A DNA stretch of 34,962 bases from Candidatus Paraburkholderia calva (GTDB lineage: Bacteria > Pseudomonadota > Gammaproteobacteria > Burkholderiales > Burkholderiaceae), in NCBI GenBank assembly GCA_001184395.1, contig LFLF01000027.1:1-34962 (forward strand), in the 5' to 3' direction. The notes below the pieces were generated by a model, which saw only the letters and a list, made by a program, of their open reading frames with translations, did not search any database and had not been told where the DNA came from. Positions 19,731 to 27,354 of this stretch are shown piece after piece (positions within the stretch are counted from its first letter, which is position 1; the number at the start of each line of letters is the position of its first letter). The position numbers and the translations under genes were made by a program.

Positions 19731-20697
19731 ATGAAAGCCGAATCGCATGACCTGAATGATCTGATGTACTTCTCGCACGTGGTCGAACACGGCGGGTTTT
19801 CGGCGGCGGAGCGCGTGCTCGGCATTTCCAAGTCGCGGCTGTCGCGGCGCGTGTCGGAACTGGAGGCGTCGCTGGGCGTGCAGCTGTTGCCACGCTCCAC
19901 CCGCAAGCTCGCGCTGACCGAAGCGAGGCAGCTGTTCTACCAGCACTGTCAGGCGATGCTCGCGGAAGCGCGCGCCGCCGTCGATGTCGTGCAGAGCCTG
20001 CGCGATTCGCCACGCGGCACGGTGCGCGTGAGCGTGCCGGTGACCATCGCTCAGACCTTCCTGTCGATGATCATGCCGGACTTCATGCATCGCTATCCGG
20101 AAGTGCGCGTGGTGCTGCGTGTGACCAATCGCGTGGTGGACCTCTTCGAAGATGCGATCGACGTCGCGCTGCGTGTGCGCTCCGAGCCGCCCGCGAATTC
20201 CAACGTGGTGGCGCGTCCGTTGTGGCGCACGGAGCAGATGCTGGTGGTCGCGGCGCCGTCACTGCTCAAGCCCAACGCGCCGCCCATGAGGCCCGCCGAA
20301 CTCGCGCAGTACGACACCCATCGACGTGTCGTCCGCCGACGGCCGCCACGCCTATCGCCTGACCGCACCGGATGGCACGCGTCACGAGTTCGAGCACGAG
20401 CCACGGCTCGTCACCGCCGACCTCTCGATGATCCGCGAGGCGCTGATGCGCGGCATCGGCATCGCGGCCTTGCCGGAGATGATGTACGGCGCGCCGCTGC
20501 GCACGGGCCAGTTGTCGCCGGTGATGCCGGGCTGGACGTTCCCGTCGCCGCAACTGTATGCGGTGTTCCTGTCGCGGCAGGGCATGGTCCCCGCATTACG
20601 GGCGTTCGTCGATATCATGGTCGAGTCGATCGCTAGCGGACAGCGCTTCCCCGGAGAATGTCCCGGTCACGAAAGCGCCGGACGCGAAACGGTTTGA
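19731..20697 (+). pseudogene. LysR-family transcriptional regulator, one frameshift
   Basis: MKAESHDLNDLMYFSHVVEH then GISKSRLSRRVSELEASLG is the typical winged helix-turn-helix. The effector domain follows: SVPVTIAQTFLSMIMPDFMH and DVALRVRSEPP. At about 20317 an extra C (GACACCCATC where GACACCATC fits) shifts the frame, and SSADGRHAYRLTAPDGTRHE to the C-terminus is in the next frame, ending at 20697. The full length would be about 322 residues. The frame without correction ends in unrelated Arg-rich sequence. A single homopolymer insertion could be an error, but its divergent partner pirin is damaged as well. It probably controlled the pirin gene. Confidence 0.8.
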
Positions 20698-20827
20698 ACG
20701 CATTGCGCGCACGCATTTGTTTACGACATTGAAATGCACGCTTGCCATGGACAGATTCAATCGCCCAAGCCTTGAAGCGAAAAAATTGCAGCAGTAGACT
20801 GAACACCCTTTCGCTAAGGAGCCTCTT

Positions 20828-20930
20828 ATGCGGAAACTCACGGCTACTCTCTTATAGTTAGCCTTCTAGGGTTGATCGCGTTGTCCGTGTCGACCACGGC
20901 TGCCACATGTGGCGATAACTCGAGCTATCG
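20828..20930 (+). pseudogene. Small secreted protein, decayed (tentative)
   Basis: AAGGAG at 20816-20821 is well placed before ATG 20828. MRKLTATLL is followed by in-frame TAG, and LAF by another TAG. In the shifted frame LGLIALSVSTTAAT completes a credible signal peptide with a cleavage site near STTAA. This looks like a signal sequence whose gene has lost its frame. The mature part is too short or too decayed to name. Its end is uncertain because the exbD relic follows on the opposite strand. Confidence 0.4.
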
Positions 20931-20974
20931 CAACGGTTCGATCCGAAGTAAATCGCCTCGCCCGAATGCGCCGT

Positions 20975-21403
20975 TTACTTGTCGTTCTTCGGTTCGGTGA
21001 CGAAGCCGATGTTGGTGAGACCCGCCGGATTGCGCCGCGGACATGAGGTCGGCGACTTTCTCGTACGCGACCGTGCGATCGGCACGCATATGAATCTCGG
21101 GCTGCGGATTCTGCTGCGCCGCCTGCGCGATGCGCGCATTCAGCGTGGCTTCGTCGACGGGCTTATCGTCCCAGAAGAGGCTGCCGTTCGCCTGAATCGC
21201 GACGTTCACGTGGGCGGTTTTCCCATCCTGCGGTTGGCATGCTCGCATGCGGCAGATCGACCTTCACCGCGTTGTGCATGGCCGGAATGGTCACGAGGAA
21301 AATGATCAGGAAAACGAGCATGACGTCGACGAGCGGTGTCATGTTGATCTCGCTCGCTCATCATGCTGTCGTCTTCATCGCCGGCGAAAGGGCTCATGGC
21401 CAT
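20975..21403 (-). pseudogene. exbD: ExbD biopolymer transport protein, broken
   Basis: [17 protein letters not shown] begins in one frame. A 4-base duplication (AGCGAGCGAG where AGCGAG fits, about 21355) shifts to [20 protein letters not shown] and [13 protein letters not shown], the single membrane helix with the proton-path Asp. A second shift near 21242 leads to [20 protein letters not shown] to LMSAAQSGG. A third near 21027 leads to LTNIGFVTEPKNDK. ExbD with ExbB uses the proton gradient to energise TonB. All three shifts break the periplasmic domain or the helix, so the gene is dead. Confidence 0.9.
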
Positions 21404-21421
21404 ATTGCGGACCTCCGGCGC

Positions 21422-22115
21422 TTACGAGGATGCGGACGCGAGCAGCGCGAGACGCAGATTGTCGGAGCCGCCGTTCTTGGTGCGCTTTGCCGACGAGTTG
21501 AGCTTAGCGCCCGTGACGAAGAACGCAAGACCGTGCGCGAAGCGGTTCAGCTTCGTGACGATGCTCTTGTTCGCGCGGGTGAGGGCGTTGTAGCCGAGCA
21601 CCGCCGGAATCGCGACGAACAGGCCGAAAGCGGTCATGATCAGCGATTCGCCGACCGGGCCCGCGACCTGATCGATCGACGTCTGACCCGTCGCGCCGAT
21701 GGTCAAAAGCACGTGATAGATACCCCAGACAGTGCCGAACAGACCCACGAACAGCGAGGTGGAACCAATCGACGTGAGGATGGTGAGACCGGCCTGCATC
21801 CGGCCGACGCCTTCGTCCATCGTGTCTTTCAGGCAGCGCGTGATCCAGTCGGACACGTCCATGCGGTTATGCAGATGCGGTTGCGTGTGATGCTCGGCCG
21901 CTTCTTGACCCGCCAGCGTGACCCACCAGCGCGAGCGCGAGGAAGGGGTTGTCCGCCGGGCTCGACGACTGGCTGCCGAGCTTCTTGATGCCGTCGTTGA
22001 AGTCGTCCGAGTGCCAGAAAGCCTGTTCGGCGTTCTTGGTGAGGCGCTTCAGGCGCACGACGTTCCAAGCCTTCACGACAATGACGGTGGTCACAAAACC
22101 GATCAGCAATTCCAT
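21422..22115 (-). pseudogene. exbB: ExbB biopolymer transport protein, broken
   Basis: MELLIGFVTTVIVVKAWNVV to ADNPFLALALVG is in the first frame. Then CTGGTGGGTCACG is nearly repeated as CTGGCGGGTCAAG (about 21910-21935), an extra 13 bases that shift the frame. The second frame carries MDVSDWITRCLKDTMDEGVG and the long conserved GTVWGIYHVLLTIGATGQTS, TAFGLFVAIPAVLGYNALTR. The N-terminus is also shorter than usual: the periplasmic start and most of the first helix (about 25 residues) are missing, although GGAGG and ATG are in place. No tonB is recognisable in the 170 bp before it, where it is normally found. Confidence 0.88.
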
Positions 22116-22283
22116 GTTTCCCTCCGCAAGATAAAGGGGATTCGTGGCTGGCTAGTGACCGGGTGATGGAAGGTAACCTAGCTCGCGAAGCGCGATTCGA
22201 ACGACCGGATGGCCGGACGGCGCAGGCCGTGACCTCGACGATGCGCCGTCCATTACACACGACGTTACACGACGCGGAATGTT

Positions 22284-22526
22284 TCAGGCTGCCTTGCGCT
22301 CGCAGAACATCAGTGGCACCGGCTGCGCCAGATCGCGCTGCTCGACGCCGCAGCGCGACGCACATACGCCGCTTTGCGCCATCACGTCACGCACGCTTTC
22401 CTCGCACTTACCGCAGCACAGCGCGACGCCGAGCTCGAATTGCAGTTCGTCGAAAGACGCCGCGCCGTTCGCGATGGCGGTACGGATCTTTCGGTCTGAC
22501 ACTGATTTGCAGACACAGACAATCAT
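22284..22526 (-). CDS. bfd: Bacterioferritin-associated ferredoxin Bfd
   Basis: 80 residues. The N-terminus MIVCVCKSVSDRKIRTAI supplies Cys4 and Cys6, and CCGKCEESV supplies Cys38 and Cys41, the four ligands of the Bfd [2Fe-2S] cluster. Bfd docks on bacterioferritin and passes electrons to its haem, releasing stored iron as Fe(II) under iron starvation. The C-terminal tail after CASRCGV is unconserved. An almost perfect Fur box lies 24 bases upstream. The bfr gene for its partner is 1.1 kb away on the same strand, beyond murI. Intact. Confidence 0.94.
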   Translation of the reverse strand: MIVCVCKSVSDRKIRTAIANGAASFDELQFELGVALCCGKCEESVRDVMAQSGVCASRCGVEQRDLAQPVPLMFCERKAA

Positions 22527-22549
22527 GATTGTGTGCGATAGCTTACATT

Positions 22550-22568
22550 AATGAGAATTATTATCATT
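22550..22568 (-). promoter_or_regulatory. Fur box upstream of bfd
   Basis: AATGAGAATTATTATCATT differs from the 19-bp consensus AATGATAATCATTATCATT at two positions, one of them the central base. It lies 24 bases upstream of the bfd start, where Fur-Fe(II) would block RNA polymerase. Bfd is a classic iron-starvation gene, so site and gene agree. Confidence 0.85.
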
Positions 22569-22717
22569 CAATATAGTCGCCTTTGCAAGCGGGTACTGTG
22601 TTTTTTGTAACACGTAACACATCAGGGAGATGCGTGAGCTTTTTGCTTGGAGCCTTGCCTGGCAAGGGTTTTCAGGCGGAAGATGCGTTCGCTGAAGTGA
22701 GAAACCCTCAGGCGATG

Positions 22718-23593
22718 TCAGGTTCCGGAACGCTCGTGTGGTGAAGGGATGACGACGTGCTCGACGGGCGTGTCGAGCTGCAGCAGCGAGGCGGCGAGTT
22801 GGCGTTGCGGACCGCCATCGGCGGTGGAGCAGAAGCGCGGCATCGCAGCCGGATCGGGCGATGCATCGTTCTGGAGGCCGCCCGCTTCGAGCAGCCGTTC
22901 GAGCTGACGTGCGATGGCGACGCTCGTATCGACGATCTGCAGCCGTTCGCCGGCGATATCGCGGATCGCGCGATCGAGGAACGGGTAGTGCGTGCAGCCG
23001 AGCACGAGCGTGTCGGCGCCGGCGTCGAGCATCGGCGCGAGATAGCTTTCCAGCAGTGCCATGAGTTGCGACGACGACGTATCGCAGCGTTCGACCGCCT
23101 GAACCAGCCCGTGTCCCGGCTGGCAGAGGAAGTGGCAATCGCTCGCGTGACGATCGAGCAGCGTCTGGAAACGCGCGGAGCGCAATGTTACCTGCGTGGC
23201 CAGCACGCCGACCACGCGCGATCTGGATATCGTCGCCGCTGGTTTCACGCCCGGCTCGACGCCGACCAGTGGGATGGCATGCAGTTCGCGCACGCGCGCG
23301 ATCGACTGGGCGGTAGCCGTGTTGCACGCGACGACCAGTGCCTTCGCGCCTTGCGCGGCGAGCCAGCCGCAAATGGCCACGGTGCGATCGACGATGAAAT
23401 CGTCGTCTTTCTCGCCGTAGGGCGCGTAGAGGGAGTCGGCGACGTAGATGAGCCGTTCGCGCGGCAGCACCGCGCGCACGGCGCGCAACATCGACAAACC
23501 GCCCAGACCGGAATCGAAGATGCCGACCGGCGCGTTCGCACAGGCATCGGCGCGCAGGGTCGGATTTAGCAGGGAGACAGCGTCAGCAGACAT
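22718..23593 (-). CDS. murI: Glutamate racemase MurI
   Basis: 291 residues. The two catalytic cysteines are Cys90 in VVACNTATA and Cys200 in VLGCTHYPFL. VGIFDSGLGGLSMLRAV and YVADSLYAPYGEK are the conserved N-terminal substrate-binding motifs. It makes D-glutamate from L-glutamate for peptidoglycan, without a cofactor, in the cytosol. It lies 15 bp downstream of bfr, so a bfr-murI unit is likely, an arrangement I recall from other Burkholderiaceae. Intact, as expected for an essential enzyme. Confidence 0.95.
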   Translation of the reverse strand: MSADAVSLLNPTLRADACANAPVGIFDSGLGGLSMLRAVRAVLPRERLIYVADSLYAPYGEKDDDFIVDRTVAICGWLAAQGAKALVVACNTATAQSIARVRELHAIPLVGVEPGVKPAATISRSRVVGVLATQVTLRSARFQTLLDRHASDCHFLCQPGHGLVQAVERCDTSSSQLMALLESYLAPMLDAGADTLVLGCTHYPFLDRAIRDIAGERLQIVDTSVAIARQLERLLEAGGLQNDASPDPAAMPRFCSTADGGPQRQLAASLLQLDTPVEHVVIPSPHERSGT

Positions 23594-23607
23594 TCAAAGC
23601 AGAAGAA

Positions 23608-24084
23608 TTACTCGTCTTCGGCCATCACAATCTGTTGGTAGTTCTGGATGCCAACCTTCTTGATCAGATCCAGTTGCGTTTCGAGCCAGTCGATATGCTC
23701 TTCGGTGTCGTCGAGGATCTTCTCGAAGATTTCGCGCGACACGTAATCACGCACCGACTCGCAATACGCGATGGCTTCCTTGCAGGTCGCCTGGGAAATC
23801 TGCTCGAGCTTCAGGTCGCAGCCGAGGATTTCTTCGGTCTCTTCGCCGATCAGCAGCTTGTGCAGATCCTGCAGGTTGGGCAGGCCATCGAGCATGAACA
23901 CGCGCTCGATGATCCAGTCGGCATGCTTCATTTCGTCGATCGACTCGCCGTACTCATGCTTGCCGAGCTTTTCCAGGCCCCAATGCTTGTACATCCGGGC
24001 GTGCAGGAAGTACTGGTTGATCGCGGTCAGTTCGTTTTTCAACTGTGCGTTCAGATATTCGATGACTTTCGCGTCGCCTTGCAT
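23608..24084 (-). CDS. bfr: Bacterioferritin
   Basis: 158 residues starting [20 protein letters not shown]. By direct count Glu18, Glu51, His54, Glu94 and His130 line up with the E. coli ferroxidase ligands. Met52 in DEMKHADW is the haem ligand. Position 127, Glu in E. coli, is Thr here ([11 protein letters not shown]), with Glu at 128 and 129. This may be normal for the lineage. The 24-subunit shell stores iron as ferric mineral; Bfd, encoded nearby, drives release. ATG 24084 fits the family start; the upstream 21 codons do not. Intact. Confidence 0.95.
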   Translation of the reverse strand: MQGDAKVIEYLNAQLKNELTAINQYFLHARMYKHWGLEKLGKHEYGESIDEMKHADWIIERVFMLDGLPNLQDLHKLLIGEETEEILGCDLKLEQISQATCKEAIAYCESVRDYVSREIFEKILDDTEEHIDWLETQLDLIKKVGIQNYQQIVMAEDE

Positions 24085-24218
24085 GATTGTTCCTGTTTTG
24101 TGACGTAGTGCTATTACAAAGATAAACCTTGAGCGTGACAAAGCCAAGGTTGAGAAGAAAACTTTTCGAAGTGGACAAAACTGAGAATGAAAACCGCTCT
24201 CAACTAGTGGTGCCGCAA

Positions 24219-24248
24219 TTAAAAGAGCCGGGCGGATTGCCTGGCTCT
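24219..24248 (-). terminator. Terminator downstream of the UPF0114-fumA ORF
   Basis: Read on the minus strand, AGAGCC and GGCTCT (24243-24248 and 24224-24229) pair, extended by three further pairs after one mismatch, and are followed by TTTTAATT. It lies 17 bases past the stop of the chimeric ORF. Confidence 0.75.
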
Positions 24249-24264
24249 CGTCATGCGATTAGCG

Positions 24265-25839
24265 TTAAAAACTGCCGTTCAGCACCAGCTTTATGCAGCC
24301 TTCATGCGACCGTGACCGGATGTCCTGCACGTCGAACTCGTAGATGGCCTCCATGCTGAGGTCTTGGAACGCAAGCACCTTCGCTTCGCGGATCGCCTTA
24401 GACACGAGATACGCCGCGCCGCCCACGGCCATCAGATACGCGGCCTTGTAATAATTCTTGATCGCCTCGATGGCGACCGGGCTGCGCTCGGCCCTGCCGA
24501 TTATCGAGATCAGCCCGGTTTGCGCGAGCATCATTTCGGTGAACTTGTCCATGCGCGTGGCCGTGGTCGGGCCTGCCGGGCCGACTGCTTCGTCGCGCAC
24601 CGGATCGACCGGGCCGACGTAATAGATCACGCGGTTGGTGAAGTCCACCGGAAGCTTATCGTCGCGGGCGAGCATGTCGGCGATGCGCTTGTGCGCGGCG
24701 TCGCGGCCCGTGAGCATCTTGCCCGACAGGAGCAGCGTCTGGCCCGGCTTCCACGAGGCGACTTCTTCCGACGTCAACGTGTTCAGGTCGACACGCTTGC
24801 TGGTTTCCGTGTTCGGCTGCCACGTGACATCCGGCCATGCGTCGAGCGAAGGCGCTTCCAGTTTGGCGACGCCCGAGCCGTCGAGCGTGAAGTGCGCGTG
24901 GCGCGTCGCCGCGCAGTTCGGGATGGTGGCGATGGGCTTGGACGCGGCGTGCGGCGGCGCGGCCATGATCTTCACGTCTAGCACGGTTGCGAGGCCGCCG
25001 AGGCCCTGCGCACCGATGCCGAGCGCATTCACCTTCTCGTGCAGTTCCACGCGCAGTTCTTCGATCCAGTCCTGCGGCCCGCGAGCGATGATGTCCTGAA
25101 TGCCGATCGGGTTCATCAGCGATTCCTTCGCCATGACCATCGCCTTTTCCGCCGTGCCACCGATGCCGAGCATGCCCGGCGGGCACCAGTCCGCGCCCAT
25201 CGTCGGAACGGTTTTCAGCACCCAGTCCACGATGGAATCGGACGGATTCAGCATCGCGAACTTCGACTTGTTTTCCGAGCCGCCGCCCTTGGCCGCCTGC
25301 GCTTGCTGTTGCCACGGCGGCACGAAGGATTCGTCATGAAAATGCCGCGGATGCGTATGCGTGGTCAGCCGGTCGACATACGCCATGATCAGCGCGGATA
25401 CGAGGAACGCGACGTGGATGATCACCTGCCACAAAATCGTGGGAAGGTGTGCTGGTCCGGGTTGATGAAGGTCTTCAGCAGATGGATCGACGAAATGCTG
25501 ATGAGCGCCATCGACAGCTTCACTTTCAGTACGCCCGCATTGACGTGATCGAGCCATTCCGGTTCGTCCGGATGGTCCTCGACGCCCAGCCCGCGACACG
25601 AACGTCTCGTAGCCGCCGACGATCACCATGATCAGCAGATTCAAGATCGTGACCACGTCGATCAAGCCGAGCACGACCAGCATGATGTTGGTTTCGTCCA
25701 GCGTCATGGCATGGGTGACGAAGTGCCAGACTTCCTTCAGAAACAGCACCACGTACACGCCTTGCGCGACGATCGGGCCGAGGTAGAGCGGCACCTGGAG
25801 CCAGCGGCTCATGAAGATGATTCGCGGCAGCGCTTTCAT
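24265..25839 (-). pseudogene. Chimera: UPF0114 (YqhA-like) membrane protein fused to class I fumarase C-part
   Basis: One open frame of 524 codons joins two unrelated genes. Codons from 25839 read MKALPRIIFMSRWLQVPLYL, then FLKEVWHFVTHAMTLDETNI and VDRLTTHTHPRHFHDESFVP, a UPF0114/YqhA inner-membrane protein. Inside it an extra base (about 25591) and a lost base (about 25442) put some 50 residues, including one helix, out of frame before the frame returns. At about 25297 the text passes directly into KGGGSENKSKFAMLNPSDSI, deep inside class I fumarase, and continues almost to its end. The fumarase N-terminal part with the first 4Fe-4S Cys (CQDTG region) is deleted. Later Cys in DWCPPGMLG and PNCAATRH remain. 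GMLGIGGT lacks two residues of the usual GMLGIGIGGT, and the C-terminus shifts after EFDVQD. Neither half can be functional in its family role. Confidence 0.85.
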
Positions 25840-26110
25840 CGGGCCGGCGCGAGCGGACCAGCGGACGATGCGGAAGTGTGCTTGGGAGCGGACATGGGCG
25901 GCGTGTCGGTTCGGGCGAATCGAAAATGATGACGGTCGACTGTGACGAAACGAGCGGCGCGTGGGCACGCGTCCGTCGCCGGACACGGACAGGCGCTGAA
26001 GGCCCGCAGGCTGCGGATTCGCTCGGGTAAACACAATATTGTAGCATATCGGTCCCTGAATCCGCCCAAACCAAACCTTTCGGAATGCGCTGAGGAATGA
26101 TCCGGCCGTC

Positions 26111-26896
26111 TCAGAGTCCGCGTTCATTCGATACCGCCGCCGGCCGCGCTTTCAGGCTCGCCAGTCCGATTCCGGCCACCACGCAGGCCAGCGCGACGCC
26201 GTGCGCGAGCGTCGGCCGTTCGCCTACGAACGCGATGCCGTGAATCGCCGTCGCGATCGGCAATACGGCGCAGAACACGCCCGCGAGACTGCCGTCCACA
26301 TGCCGGATGCCTTTCATCCACAGCTAGAACGAGAAGATGCTTGCCGACAGGCCGTACCAGAGCACGAGCGCCCACGTGCCCGCGGCAACGCTGCTCCAGT
26401 CGAAGCCGATCAACGACGACGCGCCGAGCGGCAGCATAAGCACGAGTCCGATGCCGTGCGTGTAGGCGCAGATGTCGATGGCCGGCAGCGTCTGGGTGAG
26501 ACGGCGCGAGAGGATCACGTAAAACGACTCGCAACACTCGGCGCCCAGCACCATCAGGTTGCCGGAGAGCGAACCGGGGTCCGCGTCGCCGCTTTGCGCG
26601 ACGTTGATGACGAGCACGCTCGCGCCCGCGCTGGTGCGCGCCACGCCGTTGAGCATCAGCAGCGTGAAGCCGAAGGTGCCGAAGAACGCTTGCAGAAACA
26701 GATTGATCCACTCACCGTGACGACGCGCTTCATCTTCGATGGACGGAACAGTGGCCACGGCACCGCCAGCGCGATCACGAAACGCAGCAGCGCGAACAAG
26801 CGGCACGGGCACGGAAGCGACAATGGACTTGCCGATGCCGATGTTACTTCCGACGAGCAGCATGGCCGCGATGAGAAGAAGGGCGTAACGATTCAA
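26111..26896 (-). pseudogene. EamA/DMT-family exporter, broken
   Basis: MNRYALLLIAAMLLVGSNIG is the first helix. After VASVPVP an extra T shifts the frame for about 35 residues; the other frame reads LFALLRFVIALAVPWPLFRP. The correct frame returns at EWINLFLQAFFGTFGFTLLM. The segment between SAGASV and SGDADPGSLSGN is shorter than usual, indicating an internal deletion. TAG at 26324-26326 replaces a Trp in SIFSFWLWMKGIRHV. The tail HGIAFVGERPTLAHGVALAC finishes at 26111. The family normally has ten helices in two EamA repeats and exports metabolites; substrate unknown. Confidence 0.88.
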
Positions 26897-27034
26897 GCTG
26901 GTTACCGCGCAGGTGGGAGTTCAGTTATGATTGTGGGGACGCATTGTAGAAGCCGCGCCGACTCGGTGTATACCCCATGCCCTTGTCGCGTCGTGCGTAA
27001 GAAGCGGGTAAGTTGACCGGCTTATCTTGACTCC

Positions 27035-27076
27035 CATGCGTCGAAACCCACGTGTCGAAGCCTATGTGTCAACGCC
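27035..27076. repeat. Three imperfect 14-bp tandem repeats upstream of acs
   Basis: CATGCGTCGAAACC, CACGTGTCGAAGCC and TATGTGTCAACGCC stand head to tail, sharing the core GTCRAA and the final CC. They lie in the 458-bp eamA-acs divergent gap (26897-27354), about 280 bp before the acs start. The rest of that gap holds TTGTTC and TATAGG around 27118-27136, a weak promoter-like pair, and no gene I can support. Confidence 0.45.
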
Positions 27077-27354
27077 GCCGCGCGATGACCAGCGTGAACA
27101 GGTCGCTGTGACACCGCTTGTTCCATTCCACATATAGGCGCACCGGAGGCACACCAGAGGCACAGTCAAGTAATGCATCCGACCGAGGCGGGCGCCACGT
27201 GCCAGCCACGGCGGCACAACGGAGACAAGGTTCGGCCGGGAACGCCTCTCGCTTCTCGCCCTCGAATCTCAAACATGCGGTGCGCCCGACCCTCTCAGGC
27301 GGCGTGCGTGCCGCCGGATCTGGAATCACCATAGAGACCATAGAGAGGTTGTCG

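Noticed and set aside
20326-20697. A separate small gene after the LysR gene
   Set aside because: Its sequence is the C-terminal half of the LysR effector domain, displaced by one inserted base.
22116-22283. tonB remnant upstream of exbB
   Set aside because: Expected by gene order, but I could not find a convincing TonB C-terminal motif in any frame.
22653-22667. CCTTGCC/GGCAAGG inverted repeat after murI as a terminator
   Set aside because: On the murI strand it is followed by A-rich, not T-rich, sequence, and the loop is a single base; no support as a terminator for murI.
24182-24202. Fur-like TGAGAAT upstream of bfr
   Set aside because: Only the left half matches; the right half does not resemble ATTATCA, and it could as well be part of a weak TGAGA/TCTCA repeat.
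27118-27354. Extended N-terminus of acs
   Set aside because: The frame is open, but the extension is basic and unlike the family; the normal start with a ribosome-binding motif is at 27355.
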